Both the position numbers and the translations under genes were made by a program. A DNA stretch of 64,000 nt from Allocoprobacillus sp002160865 (GTDB lineage: Bacteria; Bacillota_I; Bacilli_A; Erysipelotrichales; Coprobacillaceae). Where the stretch lies: positions 2,046,001 to 2,110,000 of the forward strand of contig NZ_AP031415.1 of the NCBI RefSeq assembly GCF_042850985.1, read 5' to 3'. The notes below the pieces were generated by a model. It was not told the DNA's origin, did no database searches, and saw only the letters and a program-made list of their open reading frames with translations. The stretch's first letter is position 1. Every line of letters starts with the position of its first letter. Shown here in pieces: positions 6,528-16,055 of the stretch.

Positions 6528-8964
6528 ATATATAGAAAACAATCTGGTGTTCAACCATGACGGTGAGTGCTTCGCCTACTATGAGCTGACACCCTACAAT
6601 TATTCGTTCCTGTCACCAGAGGAAAAATATATGGTGCATGACAACTTCCGTCAGCTTATCGCACAGAACCGTGACGGAAAAATCCATGCCTTGCAGATTG
6701 CCACAGAGGACAGTCTGCGTGCCATGCAGGAGCGTTCCAAAAAAGGAATCACAGGCAGGTTAAAAGAAATCGCCTGTAAAAAGGTAGACGAACAGACCGA
6801 AGCGTTGGTTGAGATGATTGGGGAAAATCAGATTGACTACCGCTTTTTTCTTGGATTCAAGCTGTTAGTCAATGAGGAAGAAATCAACCTAAAGAGCATG
6901 AAGAAGTCAGCAGCCATGACCTTTACCGATTTTATCTATGAGGTCAATCACAAGCTCATGGGTGACTTTGTTTCCATGAGTAATGATGAAATCAACCGTT
7001 TTATGAAGATGGAAAAACTCTTGGAAAGTAAAATATCAAGACGTTTTCAGTTCCGCAGGCTGGATAAAAACGACTTCGGGTATCTCTTGGAACACATCTA
7101 CGGAAATACAGGCGTTGCGTACAGTGATTACAGTTACGATTTACCCGTCAAGAAGTTAAAACGTGAAACGCTGGTGAAGCGATATGACCTTATCCGTCCT
7201 ACTCGCTGCATAATAGAAGAAAACCAGCGATACCTAAAGATAGAGCGTGAAGATCAGACAACGTATGTTGCCTACTTCACGATTAACAATATCGTGGGGG
7301 AGCTGGACTTTCCATCAAGTGAGATATTTTATTATCAGCAACAACAATTCACATTCCCCGTTTCCACTTCTATGAATGTGGAAATCGTCACCAACAAAAA
7401 AGCTCTGACTACGGTAAGGAATAAAAAGAAAGAATTGAAAGACTTGGATAACCACGCTTGGGAATCCAACAACGAAACGGGAAACAACGTCATTGAAGCT
7501 CTGGATTCGGTGAATGAGCTGGAAATGAATCTCGACCAGTCAAAGGAATCCATGTACAAGCTGTCTTACGTTATCCGTGTGGCGGCTGATTCATTGGACG
7601 AATTGAAGCGACGCTGTGATGAAGTCAAGGATTTTTATGACGACTTGAATGTCAAACTGGTTCGTCCGTTTGGTGATATGTTAGGACTTCACGGTGAATT
7701 TATTCCAGCAAGCAAGCGTTACATCAATGACTATATCCAGTATGTCACTTCTGACTTTCTCGCTGGTCTTGGGTTCGGTGCGACACAGCAGCTTGGGGAA
7801 ACGGACGGTATCTATATCGGCTATAACCTTGACACAGGAAAGAATGTGTACTTAAAGCCTAGCCTTGCGGCACAGGGCGTTAAGGGTTCGGTCACTAATG
7901 CGTTGGCTGCCGCTTTTCTTGGTTCGCTCGGTGGCGGCAAGTCATTCTGTAACAACCTTATCATCTATTATGCGGTGCTGTTTGGAGGAAAAGCGGTCAT
8001 TGTAGACCCGAAATCAGAGCGTGGCAACTGGCAGGAAACACTACCCGATATTGCACATGAAATTAAAATCGTGAATCTCACCAGTGAGGATAAGAACAAA
8101 GGACTTCTTGACCCGTATGTGATTATGAAGCGTACAAAGGACGCTGAAAGTTTGGCTATCGACATACTCACTTTTTTAACTGGTATCAGCAGTCGTGACG
8201 GTGAGAAGTTCCCTGTTCTGCGTCGTGCAATCCGTTCCGTGACACAAAGTAAGCAGCGTGGACTACTCCGTGTCATTGATGAATTAAGGAAAGACGGTTC
8301 ATCAGTGGCAGAAAATATCGCAGACCATATCGAAAGCATGACGGACTATGACTTTGCACACTTACTTTTCTCGGACGGTGATGTAAAGCAGTCCATCAGT
8401 TTAGACCGACAGCTTAATATCATACAGGTGGCAGACCTTGTACTGCCAGACAAGGACACAAAGTTTGAAGAATACACTACTATGGAATTATTGTCGGTGG
8501 CAATGCTTATCGTTATCAGTACCTTTGCCTTAGACTTTATCCATTCAGACAGAAGCATTTTCAAGATGGTGGATTTGAACGAAGCGTGGACGTTCTTACA
8601 GGTAGCACAGGGAAAAGCACTCTCTAACAAGCTGATTCGTGCTGGACGTTCCATGAACGCCGCTGTTTATTTCGTCACACAAAACTCTGGTGATGTGGAC
8701 GACGAAAAAATGAAGAATAATATCGGTCTGAAATTTGCCTTTAGAAGCACAGATATAAAAGAAATCAAAAATACCCTTGAATTTTTCGGTGTGGATAAAG
8801 ATGACGAGGGCAACCAGAAGCGACTTAGGGATTTGGAAAACGGACAATGCCTGTTTCAAGATTTATACGGGCGTGTGGGCGTTATCCAGATTCACCCTGT
8901 ATTCGCTGACCTGTTCCATGCCTTTGATACCAGACCACCAGTGCAGACGGAAGAATCGAGGTGA
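6514..8964 (+). CDS. VirB4-type conjugation ATPase (Orf16/ConE-like)
   Basis: The 816-residue protein is the full usual length. The N-terminal half is the channel-binding domain. The ATPase core has Walker A GSLGGGKS at 470-477 and Walker B around VDLNEAW (D687, E690). A VTQNSGD segment follows, typical of the sensor region. It powers assembly or transport of the type IV-like mating channel at the inner face of the membrane. Its end overlaps the next gene (GTGA). Confidence 0.94.
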   Translation: MFPIKYIENNLVFNHDGECFAYYELTPYNYSFLSPEEKYMVHDNFRQLIAQNRDGKIHALQIATEDSLRAMQERSKKGITGRLKEIACKKVDEQTEALVEMIGENQIDYRFFLGFKLLVNEEEINLKSMKKSAAMTFTDFIYEVNHKLMGDFVSMSNDEINRFMKMEKLLESKISRRFQFRRLDKNDFGYLLEHIYGNTGVAYSDYSYDLPVKKLKRETLVKRYDLIRPTRCIIEENQRYLKIEREDQTTYVAYFTINNIVGELDFPSSEIFYYQQQQFTFPVSTSMNVEIVTNKKALTTVRNKKKELKDLDNHAWESNNETGNNVIEALDSVNELEMNLDQSKESMYKLSYVIRVAADSLDELKRRCDEVKDFYDDLNVKLVRPFGDMLGLHGEFIPASKRYINDYIQYVTSDFLAGLGFGATQQLGETDGIYIGYNLDTGKNVYLKPSLAAQGVKGSVTNALAAAFLGSLGGGKSFCNNLIIYYAVLFGGKAVIVDPKSERGNWQETLPDIAHEIKIVNLTSEDKNKGLLDPYVIMKRTKDAESLAIDILTFLTGISSRDGEKFPVLRRAIRSVTQSKQRGLLRVIDELRKDGSSVAENIADHIESMTDYDFAHLLFSDGDVKQSISLDRQLNIIQVADLVLPDKDTKFEEYTTMELLSVAMLIVISTFALDFIHSDRSIFKMVDLNEAWTFLQVAQGKALSNKLIRAGRSMNAAVYFVTQNSGDVDDEKMKNNIGLKFAFRSTDIKEIKNTLEFFGVDKDDEGNQKRLRDLENGQCLFQDLYGRVGVIQIHPVFADLFHAFDTRPPVQTEESR

Positions 8965-11078
8965 AGCCTATGCGTAAACGAAAAATCCTAAGATTCTTCG
9001 GTATCGCTCTGCTGGTAGTTCTCGGTGTGCTGGTATTCCTGTCAATCACAGGTACGGTGGCTCATGCGGCTGGTCTGGTAGACAATACGGTAAGCGACGC
9101 TAACGCCTATTCTAAATATCCGCTGGAAAACTACCAGTTGGACTTCTATGTGGATTCAAGCTGGGACTGGCTACCGTGGAACTGGCTGGACGGTATCGGC
9201 AAAAGTATTCAGTACGGACTATATGCCATCACAAACTTTGTCTGGACGGTGAGCTTATACATTTCCAATGCGACGGGATATGTGGTACAGGAAGCCTACA
9301 AGCTGGACTTTATCTCTGATACCGCAAGTTCTATCGGAAAGAACATTCAGACGCTTGCAGGTATCACTTCCAGCGGCTTTTCCAGTGAGGGGTTCTATGT
9401 AGGATTTTTGCTTATCCTTATTCTGGTAATGGGTATCTATGTTTCCTACACAGGACTTATCAAAAGGGAAACGACAAAGGCGGTTCATGCAGTTATCAAT
9501 TTCCTTGTGGTGTTTATCTTATCAGCGTCCTTTATCGCCTACGCTCCAAACTATATCAGCAAAATCAACGACTTTTCCGCTGATATAAGCAGCTCGGCGT
9601 TATCGCTTGGTACAAAGATTGTGCTGCCCGATTCCAACAGCAAAGGAAAAGACAGTGTGGATTTGATTCGTGACAGCCTGTTTTCCATACAGGTGAAACA
9701 ACCGTGGCTGCTCTTGCAGTATGGGGAATCCGATATAGAAACACTGGGTTCTGACCGTGTGGAAAGCCTGTTATCGGCAAGTCCAGATACGGACGACAGA
9801 GAGGACGTTGTTGTTGATGAAATCGAGGACAGGGATAATGCAAATTTAAGTGTCACAAAGACCATGAGCCGACTGGGAACAGTGGTATTTCTGTTTATCT
9901 TCAATATTGGAATCTCTATCTTTGTATTCCTGCTTACGGGCATGATGATTTTTTCACAGGTACTATTTATCATTTACGCCATGTTTTTACCGATTAGCTT
10001 TATCTTATCCATGATACCGACTTATGAGGGCATGGCAAAAAAGGCACTTACGAAGCTGTTCAATACCATTATGATGAGGGCAGGAATCACGCTGATTATC
10101 ACGACTGCTTTCAGCATATCCACTATGTTCTACTCGATTTCTTCTGGCTATCCGTTCTTTATGATTGCCTTTTTACAGATAGTCACCTTTGCAGGAATCT
10201 ATTTTAAACTCGGTGATTTGATGGCAATGTTCAGTCTGCAATCTTCCGATACACAGCAGGTCAGCAGGCGAATCATGCGACGACCTTATATGTTCCTGAA
10301 CCGCAGGGCAAGACGCTTGGAGCGTAAAATCGGAAGAACCGTTGCGGCTGGTGCTGCTGGGGGTGTCGCTGGTGCTGCGGCTGCTACTGCCACGAAAAAG
10401 ACGAATAATGCAAAATCAGCAGGCGGCAGTCATAGCAGACCGAATAATACGCCATCTTCCCACAGTGGAGGTAATGGAAAGCCGCCTGCTTTACCAGTGA
10501 ATCAAAAACCGCCTGCTCTGCCCGATAATCAGAAAAAAGATTCTTCACACTCGGCAGTACATAGCAGCTCTACGAGCCAGACACAAGAGGTATCGGATTC
10601 TAAGCGTGGTATCGTAGATAAAAAAGCGGTATCAAAACAGCAGCCATCAGAGAAACAGAATAAACAAAGACCGCTGGTTGATAAGAAATCTGTGGAACAG
10701 GATAAGGAGCGACAGGACAATGGATCAGCGACAAAAGCTGGTACAGCGAAAGGAACTGCCCCATTGCATGAGCGACCAGTGACAACGCCTGTATCTGCGA
10801 AAGCAGCTCCACAGGAGGCAGGTTCTAAACAGGAATCTACTGCGAAAAAACGTCCTGCAACTGTGACAAAGGAACAATCACAATCTGCCAGAGCAAAAGA
10901 ACCAGCGACAAGGCAACAGGAGAATGTAAGGACACAGGTTGTCAGAGAATCTACATCAACAGCGAATAAACAATCTGCCCCTACTACCCGTCAGACCGTA
11001 CAGCATCAGGAACAGACAAAGACCGTACAGAAAAAGACCACGAATAAAACGTCCAGCAGGAAAGGCGGCAAGAAATGA
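8961..11078 (+). CDS. Polytopic mating-channel protein (Orf15; CD3337/EF1877-type)
   Basis: A 705-residue membrane protein starting at GTG 8961, inside the stop of the ATPase gene. An N-terminal hydrophobic segment (about 10-33) is followed by an exposed region and at least six further helices between about 85 and 425. The last 250 residues are a low-complexity Gln/Lys/Ser/Thr/Pro tail, likely disordered and intracellular. It is the VirB6-like channel component of Tn916-family elements. It overlaps the wall hydrolase gene by ATGA. Confidence 0.9.
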   Translation: MKPMRKRKILRFFGIALLVVLGVLVFLSITGTVAHAAGLVDNTVSDANAYSKYPLENYQLDFYVDSSWDWLPWNWLDGIGKSIQYGLYAITNFVWTVSLYISNATGYVVQEAYKLDFISDTASSIGKNIQTLAGITSSGFSSEGFYVGFLLILILVMGIYVSYTGLIKRETTKAVHAVINFLVVFILSASFIAYAPNYISKINDFSADISSSALSLGTKIVLPDSNSKGKDSVDLIRDSLFSIQVKQPWLLLQYGESDIETLGSDRVESLLSASPDTDDREDVVVDEIEDRDNANLSVTKTMSRLGTVVFLFIFNIGISIFVFLLTGMMIFSQVLFIIYAMFLPISFILSMIPTYEGMAKKALTKLFNTIMMRAGITLIITTAFSISTMFYSISSGYPFFMIAFLQIVTFAGIYFKLGDLMAMFSLQSSDTQQVSRRIMRRPYMFLNRRARRLERKIGRTVAAGAAGGVAGAAAATATKKTNNAKSAGGSHSRPNNTPSSHSGGNGKPPALPVNQKPPALPDNQKKDSSHSAVHSSSTSQTQEVSDSKRGIVDKKAVSKQQPSEKQNKQRPLVDKKSVEQDKERQDNGSATKAGTAKGTAPLHERPVTTPVSAKAAPQEAGSKQESTAKKRPATVTKEQSQSARAKEPATRQQENVRTQVVRESTSTANKQSAPTTRQTVQHQEQTKTVQKKTTNKTSSRKGGKK

Positions 11079-12079
11079 AGCTAAGACACTTCGCTGTGTT
11101 CGGTGGGATTTTCACGGTGATTATCTGTCTGCTTTTGTTTCTGTTTATCGTGACCGCAGATGATGAAGAAAGCAGCACTTCCCACTATGATTTTTCTGGA
11201 CTGAATCTGTCAGAGGAAGTGCTGAAACATCAGCCGACGGTAGAAAAATATGCGAAAGAATACGGGGTTGAAGATTATGTGAATTATCTGCTTGCCATCA
11301 TGCAGGTGGAATCTGGCGGCACAGGTACAACAGACGTTATGCAAGCCAGTGAATCACTTGGTCTGCCGCTTAACTCCCTTTCCACAGAGGAATCCATCAA
11401 ACAGGGGTGTAAATACTTTTCGGAGCTTTTGAAATCCGCAGAAGCAAAAGGCTGTGACATCAATACGGTGGTACAAGCCTATAACTATGGTGGCGGCTTT
11501 ATTGATTATGTGGCGAATCACGGAAAAAAATATACTTTTGAACTGGCTGTCAGTTTTGCAAAGGATAAATCGGGCGGTGTGAAAGTCACCTATAAAAATG
11601 AGATTTCCATTAAGGAAAATGGCGGCTGGCGTTACAAGTACGGGAATATGTTCTACGTGCGGCTTGTGAATCAGTATTTAGCTGTTCCAAACTTTAGCGA
11701 CGCTACGGTGCAGGCAATCTTCAATGAAGCATTGAAGTATCAAGGCTGGAAGTACGTCTATGGCGGCAGCAATCCAAACACCAGCTTTGATTGTTCTGGT
11801 CTTACCTCTTGGTGTTATAGAAAAGTTGGTATCAGTTTACCTCGTACCGCACAGGCACAGTATGACGCTACACAGCACATACCATTATCACAGGCAAAGG
11901 CTGGTGACTTGGTATTCTTCCACTCAACTTATAATGCTGGAACGTATGTTACTCATGTGGGAATCTATGCAGGAAACAACAGAATGTATCACGCTGGAAA
12001 TCCTATCGGATATGCAGATTTAACAAGCTCGTACTGGCAGCAACATTTGATTGGTGCTGGACGGGTAAAAACGAAATAG
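11075..12079 (+). CDS. Membrane-anchored lysozyme-NlpC/P60 wall hydrolase (Orf14)
   Basis: The 334-residue protein has an N-terminal membrane anchor (about 7-27). A lysozyme-like domain follows, with catalytic E79 in QVESGG, then a C-terminal NlpC/P60 peptidase domain with C240 (FDCSG) and H294 (THVGIY). It cuts glycan and stem peptide so the mating channel can cross the wall. The operon order and overlap with the upstream gene match Tn916 orf14. Confidence 0.94.
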   Translation: MKLRHFAVFGGIFTVIICLLLFLFIVTADDEESSTSHYDFSGLNLSEEVLKHQPTVEKYAKEYGVEDYVNYLLAIMQVESGGTGTTDVMQASESLGLPLNSLSTEESIKQGCKYFSELLKSAEAKGCDINTVVQAYNYGGGFIDYVANHGKKYTFELAVSFAKDKSGGVKVTYKNEISIKENGGWRYKYGNMFYVRLVNQYLAVPNFSDATVQAIFNEALKYQGWKYVYGGSNPNTSFDCSGLTSWCYRKVGISLPRTAQAQYDATQHIPLSQAKAGDLVFFHSTYNAGTYVTHVGIYAGNNRMYHAGNPIGYADLTSSYWQQHLIGAGRVKTK

Positions 12080-12094
12080 AAAGGAAATGGTACT

Positions 12095-13000
12095 ATGATA
12101 TTTAAGAAAAAGGACAAAGAATCGAAACCCAAAAAAGAAAGACACGTGCCTGTGATGAAAATAGGCACGCATAAGAAAACCGTGATTGCCTTATGGCTGG
12201 TGCTGATTGCAAGTGTCAGCTTTGGGGTGTATAAGAATTTCACCGCTATTGATATGCACACGGTACATGAAAAAGAAGTCATTGAACAGCGTATCGTTGA
12301 TACCAACAAGATAGAGAACTTTGTAAAATCCTTTGCTTTAGTCTACTATTCTTGGAACAACACGCAGGAATCCATTGACGCACGAACCGCAGCCATCAAT
12401 AACTATCTGACAAAGAGCTTGCAGGATTTGAATGTTGATACGGTAAGACAGGATATACCTACAAGCTCTACGGTCACAGATGTGAAGATATGGAATATAG
12501 AAGATGCTGGAACAGACGACTTTACCGTTGTCTACTCGGTAGATCAGACGGTAACGGAGGGTGAACAGTCTATCGGTTATACTTCCGCTTATATGGTGGT
12601 GGTTCATGTAGATAGTGACGGAAACATGGTTATCACACAGAATCCGACCATCAGCAGCACACCAACAAAATCCAGCTATGAACCAAAAACAAAGGAATCT
12701 GACGGAACGGTGGACGCTGCCACAACAGAGGAAGTGACAGAGTTCTTGGAAACTTTCTTCAAGCTCTATCCGACTGCAACCGAAAAGGAACTTGCCTACT
12801 ATGTATCTGGGAATGTGCTTGAACCTGTAAACTGCGATTATGTGTTCTCGGAGCTGGTAAATCCTATCTTTATCAAAGATGGTGAACAGGTCAAAGTGTC
12901 GGTATCGGTGAAATATCTCGACCAGAGAACAAAGGCGACGCAGATTTCACAGTTTGACTTGACGCTGGAAAAAGATAGTAACTGGAAGATTGTAAAATAA
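12095..13000 (+). CDS. tcpC: TcpC conjugal transfer protein (Orf13)
   Basis: A 301-residue bitopic protein. A very basic cytosolic N-terminus is followed by one membrane helix (about residues 29-46) and two extracytoplasmic NTF2-like domains, as in TcpC/VirB8-type channel proteins. It follows the wall hydrolase by 15 bases with AAAGGAAATGG upstream. It is the last gene of the transfer operon. Confidence 0.9.
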   Translation: MIFKKKDKESKPKKERHVPVMKIGTHKKTVIALWLVLIASVSFGVYKNFTAIDMHTVHEKEVIEQRIVDTNKIENFVKSFALVYYSWNNTQESIDARTAAINNYLTKSLQDLNVDTVRQDIPTSSTVTDVKIWNIEDAGTDDFTVVYSVDQTVTEGEQSIGYTSAYMVVVHVDSDGNMVITQNPTISSTPTKSSYEPKTKESDGTVDAATTEEVTEFLETFFKLYPTATEKELAYYVSGNVLEPVNCDYVFSELVNPIFIKDGEQVKVSVSVKYLDQRTKATQISQFDLTLEKDSNWKIVK

Positions 13001-13122
13001 ATTGAAAACAGACTTGCTAGATATTATATTTATAGCAAGCCTTGTCTAACAATTTAAAACATATTTATCACTATACCGTTTTTCGGTAAGATGAAAATTG
13101 GGTGAAAGTTTCTGTAAGTCCA

Positions 13123-13175
13123 TTGACAGCTAATTCAAATTAGCCTATAATGTAACAGGCTAATTTGAATTAGCT
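13123..13175 (+). promoter_or_regulatory. Promoter with paired palindromic operators for the TetR/hydrolase operon
   Basis: A consensus TTGACA (13123-13128) and TATAAT (13146-13151) are spaced 17 bases apart. A perfect 18-bp inverted repeat, AGCTAATTCAAATTAGCC (13128-13145) and GGCTAATTTGAATTAGCT (13158-13175), brackets the -10 box. Each arm is itself a near-palindrome (CTAATT-NN-AATTAG). The arrangement predicts two TetR dimers covering the promoter spacer and the start region, so the TetR gene is probably self-repressed. Confidence 0.88.
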
Positions 13176-13189
13176 CAGGAGGTAGTGGA

Positions 13190-13831
13190 ATGACAACAAA
13201 ACAGAAAATTTTGAATGAAGCGCTGACACTGTTTGCGGAAAAGGGATATAGTGCGGTTTATGTCGGTGAGATTGCTGACGCCGTAGGCATAAAAACACCA
13301 TCACTATATAAACACTACAAGAGTAAGCAAGACATTTTTAATTCTTGTGTTGAAGTTTTTGCGGAACGAATGGAAAATATCAGAAATAATATGCAGCTAC
13401 CGGGAAGTAAGACAGCTTCATTCTCTTATGAAACGATTGCTGAAGAACATCTTATCGAGGTTGCAAACGCTCTTTTTATGTTTTATTTGCAGGATAATGT
13501 GGCAGCAAAATTTCGTAAAATGCTGATGATAGAACGATACCATAACCCGGAAATTAACCGGCTGTTTGAAGATTTTTTTATTATTAGAGCAATCGACCAT
13601 GAAAAAGAAATATTTTCTAAACTTATAGACGCAAAAGTTATCAAAGGGGAAAATCCTCATATTATTGCTCTGCGTTTTTACACACCTATATTCTATCTGC
13701 TTCAAAAATATGATATGCGCCCCAATGAGATAGAGGAAGCCAAACATGAACTTACCTTAGTGGTGCAAGAATTTTGTAAAACATATAAAGGAACAAGGAA
13801 TGACAACGAAAAGGACAACAGGAAAGGCTAG
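13190..13831 (+). CDS. TetR/AcrR family transcriptional regulator
   Basis: A 213-residue TetR-family protein with an N-terminal helix-turn-helix: LTLFAEKGYSAVYVGEIADAVG followed by SLYKHYKSKQ (about residues 9-48). An all-helical ligand domain follows. ATG 13190 has AGGAGG seven bases upstream. It is transcribed with the hydrolase gene, which overlaps its 3' end. The palindromes over its own promoter make it the likely repressor of the pair, released by an unknown ligand. Confidence 0.92.
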   Translation: MTTKQKILNEALTLFAEKGYSAVYVGEIADAVGIKTPSLYKHYKSKQDIFNSCVEVFAERMENIRNNMQLPGSKTASFSYETIAEEHLIEVANALFMFYLQDNVAAKFRKMLMIERYHNPEINRLFEDFFIIRAIDHEKEIFSKLIDAKVIKGENPHIIALRFYTPIFYLLQKYDMRPNEIEEAKHELTLVVQEFCKTYKGTRNDNEKDNRKG

Positions 13832-14732
13832 GAATAAGCACATGATAATATATGTTATAGGAGGTATTCTGCTTGTTCTTGCAGTCTATCTAATTGTTCA
13901 AGGAATACGGTGTAGTATAGCGGTAAAAGCAAGCAAAGAACGGCTTGCCGCTTATGAGGTTCAAACAGCTATATTGAGTTATGGCAATATGAGTTACGTT
14001 GATACGGGAGAGGGCGAAACAATCCTATCTGTTCATGGAATTTTTGGTGGCTATGACCAATCCTATGATACATGTAAAGATTTTAACTCTGATTATAGAA
14101 TTATAGCTCCCTCACGATTTGGATATTTAGGTAGTGATATTTTGGGTGATGGGACACCTGCTGAACAGGCAAAGGCTTATGTTGAACTATTGGATAATTT
14201 AGGAATTGATAAAGTATATTTGTTGGCAACGTCGGCTGGCGGAAGCGTTGCTATTCGGTTCGCATTGGATTATCCTGAACGAATAAAAGGCTTAATTTTA
14301 TATTGCTCCGCTATGCCATATATAGAAAAGCCGGAAAAGTATATGGAATATGCCGGACCGCCCGCTTTTTTATGTAATGATTATGCTATGTTTTTAATTA
14401 GTCCATTATTCAATCTTGTTATGGGTATGGAGCCATCCACAATTTATAGTATGCTTCCTTGTGGTAGTAGAAAAAATGGCGTAATACTGGACGCTTCTGT
14501 TACTAATTCCGATATGGCAAGAAATTTTGATAGTTATCCTATTGAAGATTTACAAGCTCCAACACTGATTTTTCAAGCAAAAGACGATAAGCTAATAAAC
14601 TATGCCGACACGGAAAATGTAGTAAAACGCTTCCCAAACTGCACATTTCTTTCTTTTGAAAACGGTGGACATTTAATGGTTGGACATGAGAAAGAAATCA
14701 AAGAAGCAGTTTTTAACTTTACAAAAAAGTAG
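13800..14732 (+). CDS. Membrane-anchored alpha/beta hydrolase
   Basis: The 310-residue protein has an N-terminal helix (about 15-36), then an alpha/beta hydrolase fold. It shows the HG oxyanion motif in SVHGIFGG, nucleophile S145 in ATSAGGS (first Gly of the usual GxSxG replaced by Ala), an acidic residue in QAKDDKL and H291 in NGGH. The substrate is unknown. The ATG lies within the TetR gene, so the two are coupled. Lying in the tet(M) slot of a Tn916-type element, it may deal with a toxic ester or lactone, but that is inference. Confidence 0.85.
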   Translation: MTTKRTTGKARNKHMIIYVIGGILLVLAVYLIVQGIRCSIAVKASKERLAAYEVQTAILSYGNMSYVDTGEGETILSVHGIFGGYDQSYDTCKDFNSDYRIIAPSRFGYLGSDILGDGTPAEQAKAYVELLDNLGIDKVYLLATSAGGSVAIRFALDYPERIKGLILYCSAMPYIEKPEKYMEYAGPPAFLCNDYAMFLISPLFNLVMGMEPSTIYSMLPCGSRKNGVILDASVTNSDMARNFDSYPIEDLQAPTLIFQAKDDKLINYADTENVVKRFPNCTFLSFENGGHLMVGHEKEIKEAVFNFTKK

Positions 14733-14775
14733 TAATTTGTACTAATTATATAATTACAGGAGGTTGACGGATAAT

Positions 14776-14967
14776 ATGGCAAAGATGGTATCTGAATGGG
14801 TACGTTGCCCTGTCTGTGGGAATAAAACAAGGTTGCAGATACGGAAAGATACGGAACTGAAAAACTTTCCCCTCTACTGCCCAAAGTGCAAACAGGAAAG
14901 TTTGATTGAAGCAAAGGATTTACAGGTAACAGTCGTTAAAAATCATAATGAAAAAATGCGGAGCTGA
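14776..14967 (+). CDS. Cysteine-rich KTR domain protein
   Basis: About 63 residues with two CxxC pairs, CPVCGNKTR and CPKCKQE, a zinc-ribbon layout. The KTR motif is common in conjugative transposons of Firmicutes. AGGAGG lies 11 bases upstream of ATG 14776; TTG 14764 and ATG 14785 are alternatives. Function unknown. Confidence 0.8.
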   Translation: MAKMVSEWVRCPVCGNKTRLQIRKDTELKNFPLYCPKCKQESLIEAKDLQVTVVKNHNEKMRS

Positions 14968-15048
14968 ACATAAAAACGTTTTTGGAAAAGAGCTTTTAAT
15001 AGGTGCTTAATAATACAAATTATCAAAGAGCCAGACGCTAAGACGCAG

Positions 15049-15093
15049 AGCCGATAATACCGAGAATGAATGAAATTTCTTGGGTTATCGGCT
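15049..15093. terminator. Bidirectional hairpin between KTR gene and repressor
   Basis: AGCCGATAA (15049-15057) pairs with TTATCGGCT (15085-15093), with an inner GAGAA/TTTCTT stem. It lies between convergent genes. Confidence 0.65.
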
Positions 15094-15122
15094 TATTTTA
15101 TTTAAGAGCCAAAAGTGGAGGA

Positions 15123-15479
15123 TTACTCGTCCTCCACTTTCTTAGATTTAATGATTCCATCAGCGACACTTTCCATGATAATTAAATCCTTATCGGAAAG
15201 GCTGTCAAGTTGTTTTTCCAACTGTCGTCTTCTGGTGCTTTTATCCAGATCAGACGCAGGCAGGAAAAATTCATCAACGGAAACATTAAGTAATGATACA
15301 AGGTCATAAAACACCTGTAAACTTGGGTGCTGCCCTTTGTTTTCGATATTTGTTAAAAAGCGTGGGTCAATCTCAATCATTGCTCCCACTTGCTCACGAG
15401 TTAATTTTTGCTTTTTACGAGCTTCTTTGATTGCAAGACCAAAAGCTCTAAAATCATATTTATCTTCTTTTTTACGCAT
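15123..15479 (-). CDS. Orf9-like helix-turn-helix repressor of the ICE
   Basis: A 118-residue XRE-type protein. The HTH (about residues 12-66) contains KLTREQVGAMIEIDPRFLTNIE, and a basic/acidic helical tail follows. It matches Tn916 Orf9 in length, orientation and position, divergent from orf7. In Tn916 Orf9 is a negative regulator of the orf7-orf8 and transfer transcripts. GAGGTGATT precedes ATG. Confidence 0.88.
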   Translation of the reverse strand: MRKKEDKYDFRAFGLAIKEARKKQKLTREQVGAMIEIDPRFLTNIENKGQHPSLQVFYDLVSLLNVSVDEFFLPASDLDKSTRRRQLEKQLDSLSDKDLIIMESVADGIIKSKKVEDE

Positions 15480-16055
15480 ATGTAATCACCTCACTATATT
15501 TTACTGTTCCTGTTGATTTTCTAACAGGTATAGAAAAACGTATAGTATGGTTTATCAGTTCCTATTATGCGTAAAAGATTAAAAGGAGTGCTGCCTAACG
15601 GTAAATAAAAAAAACCGTTATTAACAGTACCATTTTTGCGTGTCAAAAAATATCATTACTTCAATAGCGGTTTGAAAAGCCGCCTTTTTCTTTTTCCATC
15701 AATAAAAACAGCATATAGGTTTTGTTTTAGCGGTTCTGGGAGGTAGCCGCATTGAAAGACCTGTATAATCGACAATCTTCGACAGATTCGTTATTGTTAA
15801 AAAAATTCTAACTTTCACAGCGGTACAAAATACTCTTGAATGTGGTTTTTCACATTACATAGTAGGAACAATCGTAAAAGCACAAGAACAGCATTTCTTT
15901 TATGTTCTTGTGCTTTTTTGCTGCTTAAAAATTTTTTTCAAATTCTTTTCTGAAAACGCAACAAATAGCTGCTGCGTGGGTAGCTACTGTGTGGAAAGGG
16001 GGATAGAGGGAAAACAACCCTTATTCACTCTCACGCAGAAAGGAGGTGAAAAACT
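15480..16055. promoter_or_regulatory. Divergent regulatory region between orf9 and orf7
   Basis: No gene is seen in these 576 bases. It holds a TAACGGT/ACCGTTA inverted repeat (15596-15620), a GCGG/CCGC hairpin followed by TTTTTC (15667-15690), an AATGTG/CACATT hairpin near 15840-15856 and a strong terminator at 15876-15917. The layout suggests an attenuated leader upstream of orf7, as regulation by read-through is known for Tn916. Confidence 0.5.
15876..15917 (+). terminator. Strong terminator in the orf7 leader
   Basis: A perfect 15-bp stem pairs AAAAGCACAAGAACA (15876-15890) with TGTTCTTGTGCTTTT (15903-15917), followed by more T. Confidence 0.85.

Noticed and set aside
7968..8859. Three minus-strand frames inside the VirB4 gene
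   Set aside because: Antisense shadows in the GC-richer backbone; none has a start signal or domain.
10529..10812. Minus-strand frames in the low-complexity tail of the channel protein
   Set aside because: Produced by the repetitive Gln/Lys/Ser codons of the plus-strand gene.
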